Shown: positions 12,623 to 26,300 of the stretch, in pieces
Layout: each line of letters starts with the position of its first letter
Position numbering within the stretch: the stretch's first letter is position 1
Origin: Nyssa sinensis
Taxonomy: Eukaryota; Streptophyta; Magnoliopsida; Cornales; Nyssaceae
NCBI GenBank assembly: GCA_008638375.1
Contig: CM018043.1
Location: 59,584,510 to 59,648,509, forward strand
Direction: 5' to 3'
Length of the DNA: 64,000 bases
Notes under the pieces: generated by a model
The model's input: only the letters and a program-made list of their open reading frames with translations
Told to the model about the DNA's origin: nothing
Databases searched by the model: none
Made by a program: the position numbers and the translations under genes

Positions 12623-13839
12623 TGTTGGAATAAATGAGTTTTAAGCATAATTTTTTGGTTATCTTTGAGCTAAAATTAAAGTGGGTCCCACACATTATTT
12701 TTGGTGGGTCCACATGGAAATGTGTTTTCCACGAGAAGATTAACTCAATGGCTTTGAGAAACCCAATATATGATCTTTGAGCTAAAATTAAAGTGAGTCC
12801 CACACATTATTTTTGATGGGTCCACATGGGAATATGTTCTCTTCCATGAAGAGAATTAAAATCATGTTTTGGGTTTCTCAAAACCATTAAGGAGTAAGTG
12901 AGAAATTGCTTCCAAACATCACTACTTGAAAATAGTAACAAAGCTTGAAACTTGTGAAAAACTTGTGTCCTACATAAGATGGGTATAAGATTTTTAAAGA
13001 GTATTATACAATTACATTGAATGAGGGTTTGGGCTCTTAGGGATACCCAAGTTTTGTGGAATGGAGAAGACCTAGCACATGCTTGGTTCACTACATGTGC
13101 TCGCCATCGTTGCCCCTGGCCGAGTTGGGTCTTTTTGGAAAAAATTCATTTAATTATTTATTTATTTATTTAATTTTCCAAAATTCTTCCATTTTCATTA
13201 TTGTTTGGAACAGTCCAAAATGCTGTTGTTGGAACAACTGTAAAACGTTGCCATTTGATTTTGACTAACAACCATCTCTTTCAAACGAACAACTGAACCT
13301 GTTCGTCATGAATAGTGACTACCCTAGGATGAATCTGTGCAACTTTTGGCTTCGTGATTGTACTGAATAGTCATGATATCTTCTATATATACCCACGCCA
13401 TTCACTACATTAATCATCAATTCGAAAATCTATCGGCCTACATATTTTTTTTGAGAGAGTTTCAAATACAATTTGGTTCGCTAGATGCACCAGTTTGCAA
13501 TGTTTCTACTGTGCATGCTTGATCATTGTATCATAGGGAAGCAACATGCACGGGCTCGTAAGCACTACCATGAGAGGCGAATTTGCCTTAAGGACATTAT
13601 GTAAAACACAAGTCTTAATCACTGTTTTTCCTGTTTCTGTAATTTTGTAAGTCAATTGTTACTGTTACAGTTTTAGTTATGTTTTTTTGTATTTTTGTTT
13701 TAGAAAAAAATATTGTTCCTGTTTTTCTAGTTTCTGTTTTGAAAATATATACTGTTTTTGGATTCAAAACAATTTCTATTTTTCTAAACAGTTTTCTATT
13801 TTCAAAATTGTTCCTGAAATAAATACTGCATATCTAACA
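12623..13839 (+). repeat. 3' LTR of the copia element, with a 112-bp tandem duplication
   Basis: Starts TGTTGGAATAAATG right after the polypurine tract and ends TATCTAACA. A 112-bp unit starting ATCTTTGAGCTAAAATTAAA is present twice (12661-12772 and 12773 to about 12884). The 5' LTR has a single version of this unit. The single TATA-like segment is near 13383. Total length is 1217 bp. Confidence 0.85.
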
Positions 13840-13844
13840 AACTA

Positions 13845-15248
13845 AAGATGGAAGAAAAAGATGGGAAGAAGAAGTGGAAAGCTTAGCATTCCTCAATCAA
13901 TTAATTTCTTAGCTAAAATTTGAATTGCACTATATATTCAAAGAAATAATAAAGTCAAAAACCTGAGGCTCCATATGCAATAGCACGTAGAAAAATGAAT
14001 AATTTGTATCTATGAGGCTATGCCAATAAATAATTGATTCTTCTTTACACACAAAAAAAAAAAAAAAAAATGGGGCTAAACAAGGAGACTTGAGTATTTG
14101 AGATTTACGTTGAGAAACAAACCGTGTGGCAATCATGCCCATATCCATTTTTTCTTTTAGGCATGTTTCTATAGGCCATGTATAGCCGTTAATCGAATAT
14201 GCCATTTATAAAGCCTACCTCAACTCAATTAGAAAACTTGGGTCTGCCTTCCACTTTCTTATTCATATAACTTAAACTTCATACGAAGGGACACCTGTGA
14301 AGAAAACGACCAAACCTTGTGTTATTATGTATGGTTAAGCAGTGTAAAAGTGTTGTTTAATTTAAATAATTAAGTGTTTTCGGTGAATTATTAAAAAATA
14401 TTTAATAGTTATTAAATTAAGACATTAATAATAAACTTGACTAATTTAATTGAAAAAAATAGACTTATCAGTGTAATACAAATCGTTAATGAAAAAATTA
14501 TGACTAATAAGTACAATTTGAAATTACATCTCAAATAACCTCAAAATCAATTAATAATGTAGAACAAGTAGTATTTGACTTTCCGGATTCTTGATAATCC
14601 GATGTTACCCCGAAAATGATCCCGAAAAATTTTTGATCCATTTTTTCTTAGTATTTTTTGTTTCCTAATTCTATTAGGACTAGTAATAGAAAGTATAAAA
14701 ATTAGTATTTTTTTGTTTGAATTAGTAATCTTTTAACTTTATAAATATGATGTAATAAACTTTTATTAGATAAGTTTACCAATAATATATGTTTTGAATT
14801 TTAGAAAAAAAAATTCCTTTTTAGGTGAATTCAATTCTTTTCACGTTTCGTATTGCACCAATTAAGTGAGATTGAAGACTTAAAGACAAATTAAGAATGA
14901 TTGAAAATTAATCCAAACATAGTCTAAAATATAGTACTGACCTCTCAAACTTTAATATATCCTTGTCATTGCAGAATTCAATATATATATATATATATAT
15001 AGTCATGTCTATATTTCTATGATATGACATGCATGCCATCGAATTTGGCAAAATTTTTGAAAAGATTCAAACTGAAAGAAGAAAAACTAAAAAAAAAAAA
15101 AAAATAGAGAAGAAGAATACTTCTATTTGTTAGTTTTTTTTTTTTTAAAATTGAGATTAATTATCTACCAAAGTACAAAAAAGGATGCTGTCATTAATAT
15201 TATTATATAACATATATATATATATATATAATACAGCCTGGTTGGTCT

Positions 15249-15279
<31 letters not shown>

Positions 15280-16220
15280 CAGCCTGGTTGGTCTCCTGCA
15301 GGTTGGTCACTAGATGATTAATCTAGTCTCTAGTGGCTGGCGCCAATTTGTTTTACTAGGACTTAAAAATTCAATGAAGATGCATATATTCAGTCTACAT
15401 GCATTATTATTAATGAAAGAGTTCTGCTCTCGCAGTCAGCATAAGATTATTTGTATGTGTGTGTGTATCTATATATATATATATATATGTTGCTTAATGT
15501 ATTGGGTCTGGCAAACAAAAAAAAGTAGTTTGAGTGAGTGAGTATTCAATAATTGAAGATTGACAACGTAGAAGAGGACTTAATTATAGCGAATGAAGAC
15601 CCGCATCTCCTCGTAGTAGCTTCGGCTTGCATGTGGGTCCTAAATGTACAAAAATTGACTTTTGACACAACAAAATATAAATTAATTCTCCATTACAAAC
15701 TACTCAAATCAAAAGATGAAAGATGGGTCAGTATATATAATAAATAGTCATTGCATCATATGAATTGCAATACATATAAAAGACATTGATCTAATATACA
15801 CTACTTTCATGTTATTCACGCTCATCCATTGAAAAAATATTGTTGTGTTTCTGTCCATATGTATACATACATATATATATATATATATGGGCACACTCAA
15901 AAATATCTTTGAAGATATTATTTTTTAGGATAATTGCACATATTTCTTCTTTGTTGTTTGATTACTACAGATAGTAATCTTAAAATTTTTAAAATTCTAT
16001 TTTATTTTTAATGCCGATAATAAATTTCTCTTGTCGTAAAATATTGTCATTAATAGAGACAAAAATTGCAGTGGTAAATCATTTTTTTTCTTTTAATCTT
16101 AAACCACAAAACTGATCTTCCAACAATTTAAACATGTATAACCTCAATAAAAAGTATTTCTACTATCAAAAATTAAATTATAATTTTGAAGAAGCATAAT
16201 ATAAAATAAAATATAATAAA
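13845..16220. other. Intergenic DNA with (TA)n microsatellites and a small tandem duplication
   Basis: Holds (TA)n runs at about 14982-15000, 15212-15231, 15249-15276, 15471-15488 and 15870-15888. The segment AATACAGCCTGGTTGGTCT occurs twice (near 15230 and 15276), each time after a (TA)n run. No gene is supported. Confidence 0.6.
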
Positions 16221-16690
16221 TTATACTGACTTTCCTTAAGGTTTATGACAATTATACTAACCTCTCCTGAAATTTCTAAAATTACACTAATATCCCTTAC
16301 TTTAATTGACAATATACAAATACTTCCCATCAGTCAGAATTTTTAATCAAAATGACAAAACTATTCTTCTTATTTATTATTTTTTGTATTTTTTCAATTT
16401 TGACAATTTTTTTGTAACTTTTCTAAAATATTTTTTTTATTTTATATAAAAATAAATTTAAGGTTTTAATCAATATCTATTTTGGAAATGAAAAAAAAAA
16501 CTCAAAATTTAAAATTTAAAAAAAAATATATAAAAGGGATAGTTTTGTCATTTTGAAGAAAAAATTGACTGGAGATAGGTATTTATATATTATTAGGTAA
16601 AATAGAAGAGGTCGGTGTAATTTTAAAAACTTTAAGAAAGGTTGGCGTTATTGTCAGAAACTATAAGAGAAGTGAGTGTAATTTACCCAA
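16221..16690. mobile_element. Hairpin MITE, family A, copy 2
   Basis: Arms at about 16221-16395 and 16540-16690 are inverted relative to each other. The left end reads AATTATACTGACTTTCC and the right end, reversed, GGGTAAATTACACTCACTTC. It shares the TTTTGTCATTTTGA-type inner segment with the copy at 1718. Confidence 0.6.
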
Positions 16691-16734
16691 AAAAATAAAA
16701 TACTATCCTTCCAACAATTAAATATAATTAAAAA

Positions 16735-16992
16735 CTAGCTAAAGGCACAAATGAGACTAGTTTGGTTGGTACTCATGATATTTTCTAAGGAAGAGGTCAT
16801 AAAAGTCTCACTCTCCTCCCCTCTCCCCTTTAGGGGAATGTCTAGTTCATTTATTTCTTCTAGTTTTAGGTTAGATTTTATTTCTATACTGTTTAGATTG
16901 TTAAATTTTTTAGGTTCAGAATTGAGAGATTCTTGTAAATTTGTAAAGTAATGATTATACATTAATACAAGTTCCAGTTGGTAAAAAAATAT
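16735..16992 (+). repeat. Possible retroelement 3' fragment
   Basis: A short non-AT-biased block with a CTCCCCTTTAGGGGAATG hairpin, an oligo-T-rich middle and an end like TTAATACAAGTTCC followed by an A-run resembles the 3' end of a non-LTR element. Its open frames (66 and 88 codons) show no motif. Confidence 0.25.
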
Positions 16993-17472
16993 ATGGGCCA
17001 ACTAAAGTTTAATTTTTCTTTTTTTAACTCAAAATTAAAAAACTTACAAAATAATTAACAAAATAAAAATTAAGAAAGATAAATTGACTTTTATACATTT
17101 CCATTTAATATATATAGACAAACTTAGACACATGTAATTCATTTTAATATATATATATATATATGGGTCATTCGCCATAAGTTCACAAAAAAAATGTCAA
17201 AAATTCAAGTCCAAACAAATTAACCCACCAAATCTCTTAGCCACTTTATGATTAAAATACTTTTACATACATCTAGAACAAATTTAAATGCGTGAATGGT
17301 GCTCGTGTGTCAAGAAAGTTTTTTCAAAAAATATCAAAATTTAATAACTTACAAAATATAAATTAATTTTTAATAAAATTTATATATTTGGGTTTTAAAA
17401 TTTTAGATATATCAAGTAAGATCTATATTTGATATGAGATTTTATAAAAATAAATCGATCCAAAACAATAAA

Positions 17473-17760
17473 CACTACAAGAAAAGTAGGTATTAGCATA
17501 GCACCTTATTAGGGACGCATGCCAAAGCGTCACTAATAATGTATTTTTAACGACACACAAGCTTTGCGCTGCCAAAAGTGTTAAAAATTATAATTCTTGT
17601 GCGAAAATGTTGGCACCAAACCATTAGTGACGCTCGTGGTATTATTAGCGATGCACAGACACGTCGCTAATAATAAATTCTTTTTACAGCGCACACATGT
17701 AAGTTGTTAATAATAACATTAGTATTATCAATACCGTTTTAAAATGATTAGCGATGCCCA
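17473..17760 (+). mobile_element. Terminus of a CACTA (En/Spm-type) transposon
   Basis: Starts with CACTACAAGAAAA, the conserved end of plant CACTA elements. It is followed by subterminal inverted repeats of TTAGCGACGC / GCGTCACTAATAA type (near 17500, 17625, 17645 and 17740). I could not find the opposite end (TTTTCTTGTAGTG) in the window, so the element is truncated or its other end has decayed. Confidence 0.7.
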
Positions 17761-17840
17761 TAAACTTATTATCCAACTTCTCCCAAATCGTGAACAACAA
17801 CTCTCTGGCCCTAAGTCTGATCTCGATCTCTCTGTCACTC

Positions 17841-17876
<36 letters not shown>

Positions 17877-18483
17877 GTCGACAATGCCGACCCCAATCCC
17901 GACCCCGGGCATCCTCCTCCGATGACCCTAACCTCCGCCATCACCAACGACCTTGTCCAACCAATGCCACTAACAGTCCAAACTCTTTCTCTCTCTCTCT
18001 CTCTCTCTCATGGTAACTCTGTCTCTCTCTCATGGCTAGAAATGCATTGAATATTCAAACAAAAGAATTGCAAATTCACAGAATTCATGAGCTTTTTTGC
18101 ACAAATATTTGCTTATGGATGATCTTGATTGCAACACACCTACCAGTGACAGTGTTTGTACTTGATTTCTAGTTAGTCACTATAGTATTGTTGTTGTTAT
18201 TATTATTATTATTCTTATTTATTAATTTATGATGTATTGGGTGATCCGAATATATGTCAGTAGAGATTGGATCATTGGTTTCATTTGATATATAATTTGA
18301 GTTTCAAAAATAAGAATCACAATTGAATACCAATTCTTGAAATAAGAATCACAATTGAATATGTTAAAAAGAGAAGAATTTCATTTGAATCCCAATTCTC
18401 AAAACAAGAATCCCAATTGCAAAAAATTAGCAGAGAGTCTGAAAAAAAAAAAAAAAACAAAGAATCCCAATTTCACATCGGCG

Positions 18484-18524
<41 letters not shown>

Positions 18525-20369
18525 AACAATTTGGAAGAAAAAAATTAACAAAGAACTAAAAACCCAAAAGAAGAAAAAAATTGAAAAAGAGAAGATTAAA
18601 AAAAAATTCATTTAGAAGCCTAATCAAATACAATCTTGCCAATCCATGTAATCACTGTCTACAAACCACAACACCACAACAATAATATCTTCAATTGCAG
18701 GAAGTAATATGTATTAATCATATTGTGGGCAAAAGAAAAACCAGTGGGTTTTCTAGGGTTCAGTTTTTGTAATAAACTCTCCCAAGTTCAACTGACGTGC
18801 ACGACTTCAACTGCTTTAGAAATAGGAGCTCCAAGTCATCGCCGCCGTTGTCCCCTTCTTTATCAAACACCCTTCTTCATCCTTTATTTACATTTATAAA
18901 TCCTCAAACACCCTTCTTCATCCCTCTTTGTCAACTCACTGAACTTCTCTCCTCCGGCTTTTCATCTGTCAAGATGTAATAACATCATATAACTCGCAAA
19001 AGGTACATGTATAAACACTATGGCCAAGCGGTTAGACGGAGGCCCTCAATGCCAGTCCTTAATCTAATCTCATGCACAACTTTGGACCAAACAGAATCGC
19101 GCTATCTGACTCCAATGTGAGGAATAATCAGAAACAAAAGAAAAAAAATAAAGATTGAAAAAGTTTCATGCATCCGGCGACAAGGACATAATATATATTG
19201 TACAAAGCTCAGGAAAAAGATAACTGATTAATTAAAAGTTGAATGATCTGAATCTGATCCTCTCTCTTAAATGAACTTTTTTAAAAAAATGGAGATTTTA
19301 GGGTTCATATTTGAGAACGATGGTGACCCCCGATTGCTGATTAATTCATCGTGTATAAAGATTTTCATTTTGATGTTCCTCATAAAATAATTGTAGTTAG
19401 ATTCTGTTAATTTGATTTCACAGTGACCATTGTTATGTTTTTATTATTGATAAAAGCTTGTCCTATTATTATTATTATTTTTTTGGTTAACATGAAACCT
19501 AGGCTCTAACAAAGGGCACAGAGAGCCATATCAGTAAGAAGAAGGGTCCTCAGTTCTCTAGGCTGTTTATTTAGATTCACCGGTTTGTACTCTCGGGTCA
19601 CATCCATAATAGCCCGCATATCCACATAGTAGTTGGTTAGGGCTCAAATCCGCCTGCAACAGGTTGATTCCGATTCGAGACTTTCATAGCTGCACGTATA
19701 CCCCGAAGCTCAGCCAATAAACTTGTGCCCACTCCAATCGCTACCATAAAGCCAATGCCCTCTCTCTCTCTCTCTCATTCATCTCTGATAATGCCCCCAA
19801 ATCCAATTTTGCCCGACTTTCCTTTCGCACTGCCATCATTATTAGCCTTGACGAATATAAACATATTAATAGCTTCAATTTCTTCTCTGATGTTTTGTCT
19901 AGAGTTTGTCTCTGCTAGCTAGCTAGCTAAATTAAAGACCTCAAGGCTCGACTGTCGAGTTGCAGGAAGCTATTTAGACGGTGAAGGCTTCTGAGTAGTG
20001 AAAAACATATTTGTTCAAAACTCAATCAGCTTCTTTCTGCTGCTTGTTATATAAACTTTTCTTTGCATTATTCAACAAACAGTTTTGTCAAAGAAAATTA
20101 AAGAGTGTTCTGACTACAAATTTGCAGTTACAGAATTAATAGTATGAAAAGGTCAAAAAAAAAAAAAATTAAACCTGACACTAAACATAAGAAATGATGA
20201 TAATGAACAAATTGAATCTGTCCCAAGATGGGTGAAATGTAAAGCAAGCTCCACAACTCCAGTATTTACATCAAGATCCTTACTATTGTAGTTTGAAGAG
20301 GAAAAATGAATGGCTTGGCTCCATCCCCCCAGAGCATCCTCTTCTGCTGTCTACTTTCTTCCTTTGGCT
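17761..20369. other. Intergenic DNA and 3' flank of the 5-phosphatase gene
   Basis: Contains (CT)n at about 17843-17873 and 17985-18010, (TA)n at about 18491-18519 and a CTCTCTCTC stretch near 19760. A repeated AATCCCAATT/AATCACAATT word lies in 18300-18480. The interval just below 20370 should hold the 3' UTR of the minus-strand gene. No other gene is supported. Confidence 0.5.
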
Positions 20370-23300
20370 TCAAGGACCACACAAGTTTTGAAGTTCATCA
20401 GCCATATCGGATGCACTATCAACGGGACGAAGTCCAGGCCGGTGATGGGAACTTCCTTGGGTTCTTTTATTTTTTGGGTCAACACGGGCTGTCTTGGCCG
20501 AGAAGCAGTGCCGCACAACTACTCGATGACTTCTTGTCATGGTGGAGCAACTACCTTGTATATTGACCAACAATATCACTTCCTTGTCTCGGGTGTCCTC
20601 ATTCCACCAGCTTTGTGGGATCCCATCCACAAAATCTTCTAGGGTACGGGATTCTTCATGATGTACTGAGACCTCTACAAATTGATCAGGTTTGATTATG
20701 CCAGCTGCCGGTGTGACCTAAACCACAAAAGCAAAGAAGTTAGCTATCACAGTAAATAATACCACAAACCTTCCTTTCAGGCCGTCACTGTAAGGCATCC
20801 AGTAATACCCAAAAATGAGTAATAATAATTTAGCAGTATCAATGATACATAATAAAACAAACGTCAATGGTGGTATTCTGTATAAATCTGAACTTCCACG
20901 AGATATCAAATTAGTCTCTCCCAAAAATCTATATATGCCAATGTTTAAAGGGACAATTATGATTCAGTCACTTTTTTATACATATTTACAACTCAGTCCG
21001 TGGAGGAATTTGTAGGAAGTGGTGGCGAAACTGGTGGTGGTGTTGTTAGGATTAGTTTGGGGAAATAATAAGGGTTGGCTGTTATTTGTATAAAATGAAA
21101 TAGGAAGAAGAAGGGGGAGAAATGAAAGTTAGGGAAAGAGAAGGTGAAGGAAGGGGAAGACGGGGAAAGGAAAGGGGTGGAGATGAGAGATGGGCAATTT
21201 GGTGAATTTGTTTGGCTAGTAGAAGAATAATTTCATCATACAAAAGTAGAAAAAGTTAATATTTTCCTAATTTAGTTGATGTTTTTATAAATTTCTTCAT
21301 TAAGATGACATCCTTCTAAATTGATGCCTGTAATTTACTTATTCCTGAATATACTATAAAAAAGTGACTAAATCTTAATAACCCCATGTTTAAAATCTTG
21401 CTTGAGATAGGCTATCAGTGTTTGAGTGAATGAATAAGATCCGAAACAGATCCAGGGATGAAGTTTGGTGTAGTCAATGTCTTGACAGTTGATGTCTAAA
21501 AAATGAAGTATGGTGTGGCCACTACTTCTTGATGGTTGGTATACATTAAACTTCAGAATTACAGTCTCTCTCTTAAGATTGACGTTCTTTAAAACATACT
21601 TTAGGCACTTGGGACATCAGAATAGCTTGTGTGTTTTTCCTGGAGATTGAGGAACTCTGTTGGAATATTTGTTCTAGATATAAAAATGAGAACCAGGAAT
21701 AAAGCCTTTGACTGGACCGGTTCAAATAAGAGAAATTGAACATCAATTTGTAAACAGATTACCCAAAAGTTGAGCATCTTGAACAGGTAATGACTAAGGA
21801 GAGCAAATGTGAGGAGAGAAAAATCAGTAAACCATTTACCTTTTTGTCTTTAGATAGCCAAATTGGAACTATTTTTTTTTTTTTGGGTGGGGTGGTTGTG
21901 TGTGTGTGTGTGTGGATGGGGGGTTGATGTCTAAAAGCTCTAAGGACTCCAGTTCAAAGAGATGACAGTTTGGTCAGCCCTTGCAGTGGTGTTCTGGAGC
22001 CATCGGAAGAAAGGAAATATTTTTGATGGCACAGCATCCTTTTGTATAATGTGCTCAAGAAGCTGAGCTTCTCCAGTAATTTACTTTGGGGATACAAAGC
22101 ATGACGGCCTAGTTTTTGGATAAAGTAGTATTAGCATCCAACCTAAAAGTAGGATACGTTACCTCAAGCCAATGGGGAAAACCAAAGGAACCTCGTGGAC
22201 GATAATCTGATGCTTGTTCATCCTCTTTAACGGTGGACTGACCTTCACATACAATTCGAAATACTGCCTTGTCTTTCCCACTTTTGTTGTTGATTCGTAG
22301 AGTAGATGCGTCTTGGTTTTGAAGGATTATGCTGTTGGTATTAACTACTGTTTCTGGAACATAACAAAAATTTTCAAGCAATGACCTGATTTGATCATTG
22401 GATTTTATAATTTTCCCAAACTCTAGTCTCCTTACTGATCTATCAACATGGGCAATTTCAACATTTAATTTGCACCGGACAGGTTTGTGATCACTTTCTG
22501 TCACATCCATGCAAGCCTCATACCTGTCAAATAAGATTAGTCTTGAAACAGAACAAGAAAGGCAAACAGGAAATAACCCCACAATGAGACCTACTGTAAA
22601 ATTGAAGACACTACAGGGCACTTCTAAACTGCACTCTGGCGCAGAAGCTGGCCGGTTGTCACGATATAGTATCCTGTCACACCAGGCGGGAATACGCTTC
22701 TTCTCCCCTGAATCATATCCTGTAAAAGAAGGTAGAGAATATTTGGATTTAATGCTTTCGGGGCAACCCGTGATGGAGTAGAAACCCTCCAAAAGGCAAT
22801 GCTAAATTGTTCTTTGTTCCCAACTCCTAGACTCATTTAATTCTGAACTAACTTGGTAAAACAATTAAGGCAAAAATCAATACCATTAACCCTACATCAT
22901 ACCTCCTAAACCTGCTTTGCCCCTTTCAAACTTGTAAGTTGGAGGAAATCTGATCAGTCCCTCACGCATTCCTTGGAAAACTTTACCGGCTTTCATTTCT
23001 GCTCTCAGTTGATCCTTTTCCCGAAGCCAATCAAAACATCGTTGGGAAACAAAGTCTCTAGCTTCATCATAAGATATTCCAAAAAGCCGATAATTAAAAT
23101 CACCAAAAAATGTGACCATATCAGCTTCAGCTAAGTCAGGCTTCCCTTCTTCAGGATTGATAACCGGGATCTGTTATAGCAACAAAACCTTGTAACTCAA
23201 TGTCAATGATAAAATATGGCAAAAAACTAAATTTACTAGGGTGATATTAATCAAAGAAGTGCATACATTTGTACCACGAGGCATTTGAACAGCAGATGAG

Positions 23301-26300
23301 ACACCAGCTGCAAGAGAGAAGACCAATGACAAGCCAGAAGAATAAAGCAGCCAAAATAAATATGTGGAGAAGGCAAGAGAGCAAGACAAGAACAGATATA
23401 GCATCATACCAGCCGGAGAATTAGAGAGGTGAGATGATCGGCTGAAGACCATTGTTCGAAAAATATGATCAAAATCAGCATTGCGGCGATTGACTGCTTC
23501 CAAATGTGCAGCTAAGTGACAGTTCACAAAGCACATTATTCGATCATGTACTCTTAACCTCAAACCTACACCCCCCTGCTTAGAGAAATGTAGCCATATA
23601 CTTCATCATACTGGACAAAAAAAGGTCCATAGCAAACTGATATATCAAGGGGAAGATTATGAATGTGTGTTAAGTACAGCTCAGAAAGTTACTCGAAAAT
23701 AACTTGGGAGTAGCCACAAGTTTCCACATTCTACTCCGATGGAGAACATAATATATTTTTGGGCCATGAATTAAGGAAATTATAAAACTATCTTGTTCAC
23801 CATAATTGTCATACACATGGAAAGGATGGTTTCAAAACTACGATGTGAAGGTTGGCTTATGAGAAGTTACCTAGGTTAGATATAAATGATAAGATGATCA
23901 GGACCATATAAACAGTTTTTTCTCTTCAATAAAAAGGATGAATTGATAGAAAAAAAATAAGAGTTACTAAAGCATTTAATTCTGACAGGGATGCCCAACC
24001 TAATTTCAAACTACAAGATAGGACCCCTGTTCTATGTACATCAAAGAATCTAGATCCAAAGTATATCATTGCAACATAAATGCCTGATATTTATAGCAAA
24101 GGGAAACCTTTGGCTAGCACTCATTTGACTCTAGAACAGGGTTCAATCATTCTCTTGGGTCAGTCAATGGAAACAGAATAAAGAGCTGTTTCCTAGAGTC
24201 TCAAATCAAAAGGGACGGATAAAGAGAGAAAAGGGAAAAGAAGATTTGAATTGTATTATCTTCACACTGATCCAATTAGCCAATGCTACTTAGACCCTCA
24301 ACTTCACCATAGAGCACCCTTGTGACTCTTCACCCGATTTCAATTATTCTTAGCCAAAGAAAAAAAGAAGAAATGATAAATAGTATTTTAGAGGATTCAA
24401 ACTTCTCCAAACCATACAACACTCCCTCCAAATAACTCACATCACCCATTAAAATCTCATGTTGGTCAATGTAACTGAATGGAAAAGAGAAGGATAACAT
24501 TCTATGAGGTCCATGCACAAACACGTGCCAAGAAGGAAAAATTATATAATCACTAGCATGATACTAGAAATTAACAAGTTCATTCAAACACTCCCTCTCA
24601 TTTGGAGCCTACATAACCAAAATGCCTAACTTTCTAATCATAGACATAGAGCACTGCCAGAATGTGAGTATATCTAATTAGTACTTGACAGTGAGGCAGG
24701 ATTGCCAATGGAATAGTAATTGACCACATGCAAGCTTTTCACATCAGCAAGTTATATCTATTTGAATTGGAATGAAGATAAGCTAAGAATATCTAACCCA
24801 CTGCCTTTTCATTTTCTTCAGCAACAAAGTAACCAAATACCTTGTTACCAATTGCACGCCCTAAACCACAAGCAACTGCAGCAACATCGAGGTCCCCAAC
24901 ATGTGTTCTGAGATCCTTTCTTACCCTAGACAAGGAGTATCAACCCATAATATTAGAGATGGCGCAGTATAAAAGGGCAGAAGCCTCTAGGAGAACTTTT
25001 GGGCAGGAAAAAAGACACCTTAACAAAGATAGTTAAAAGGGAACTTAGAGGCTTATACCTTTATACAGGTTCAATCTCCAACATGATAAAGACTTACCAG
25101 ATGGCTATGAGCAATCCTGCCAGCTGCCTAGATCCAACTCGTTCAAAAGTTGATCCCTCATCCAAGGTCTTTCCTATTGTGTCTTGCCACCATTGCCCAA
25201 TAGAACTCCCTTCAAGTCCTACCTACAGTTGGCATAAAAACAATTAATAAATAATATATGCATTCATACATAATTGGAAGAAGAAGAAAAAAATTCTGAA
25301 AGAAAAATGATGTCACAGAGAGAGAGAGAGAGGGGTAAATAATCTTTCAATCACATCATATGATCACAAGAAAATTATAGTAAATCAGGAAAATCTAAAC
25401 AAAGTATGATGGTGGAAAATTAAAATCTCATGCTCCTTGTAGTTTCTGCTTAAAGAAGTACCTAGGTAAATGAAGCTATAAAGACCAATTCAGGATCCAA
25501 ACACTAAATGGCTAGGGGAATAATTTGATATTTGAAAATAAATTGGGAATACTTCATAGAAAATCAAAGAATTAATTTGCTAGTGGGATTAGCAATGCAA
25601 AAAAGAAAATGTCCGAAAAATCTAATTTCATATAATTAAATATAATTTGAAAATTCTGTAAAATAATTTAGATTAGATGTGTTAGATGAAAAATTGAAAA
25701 TAATTTGCATATCACAAAGAAATTAAAATTTTGAAATTGTCACAAGAATGAATCAGAATTTGACATATCATCCAAAGGGTTGATAATGTGGACAATGTTT
25801 TTTCCCCAACAGCTATAGGTTATTAACATACTCGTTTTTTAATCAAATCTTCTATATATCAACCAGTGAGAGCCGTTAACAATGTCACTTTTTCTGTAGT
25901 CAGGACTTTCCAGTCCAAAGCAGAAGTTCTCTCTTGGGATATCTGCATTTTCCAGTCCAAAAGCCACTCCTAAAGAGTGAAAGTGTGCCGAATAAGTGAA
26001 AATAGTAAAACAACTCACTGCTATAGTATGATATATCCTCTAGCATCATCATTGCATAATTTAACTCCTGTGACAGGGAAGAGGGGGTGAACTTGACATC
26101 ATTTAATATATTCTACTGCCAAATATGGTGGTTTCCAAGAGTTCCAGAGGAAGTTCAATCAACAAAAAAGATGCAAATCCAGTTGAATATGTTTCACTAA
26201 CTTCGGATGGGGATATATGTTGACCTTCAGTTAATTTATTCTGGGTTTTATCCTAAGTCTAAAACAAAGTTCAAGTAGAGTCGCTTCCACAAGGAAGATG

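Larger units (their letters stand above)
6268..13839 (+). mobile_element. Degenerate Ty1/copia LTR retrotransposon
   Basis: The element has a 5' LTR (6268-7819), remnants of gag and pol in copia order (gag, protease region, integrase, reverse transcriptase, RNase H) and a 3' LTR (12623-13839). The polypurine tract GTGGGAGAT directly precedes the 3' LTR at TGTTGGAATAAATG, a typical copia layout. Flanks are AGCTA (6263-6267) and AACTA (13840-13844), a target duplication with one mismatch. Stops and frameshifts occur in every domain, so it is not autonomous. No clear tRNA-Met primer site (TGGTATCAGAGC) follows the 5' LTR. Confidence 0.92.

Noticed and set aside
15553..15747. 64-codon open frame with a plausible start
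   Set aside because: No homology recognised, surrounded by (TA)n repeats, no splice or promoter support.
19018..19090. tRNA-Ser/Leu-like start (GGCCAAGCGGTTAGACGGAGGC)
   Set aside because: Only the D-arm part is tRNA-like. No anticodon stem, T-arm (GGTTCGA) or acceptor pairing follows, so it is not called as a tRNA gene.
20306..20642. Plus-strand frames of 86 and 110 codons
   Set aside because: Antisense to the last exon of the 5-phosphatase gene.
22509..22781. 90-codon plus-strand frame
   Set aside because: Antisense shadow of 5-phosphatase exon 9 and its flanking intron.
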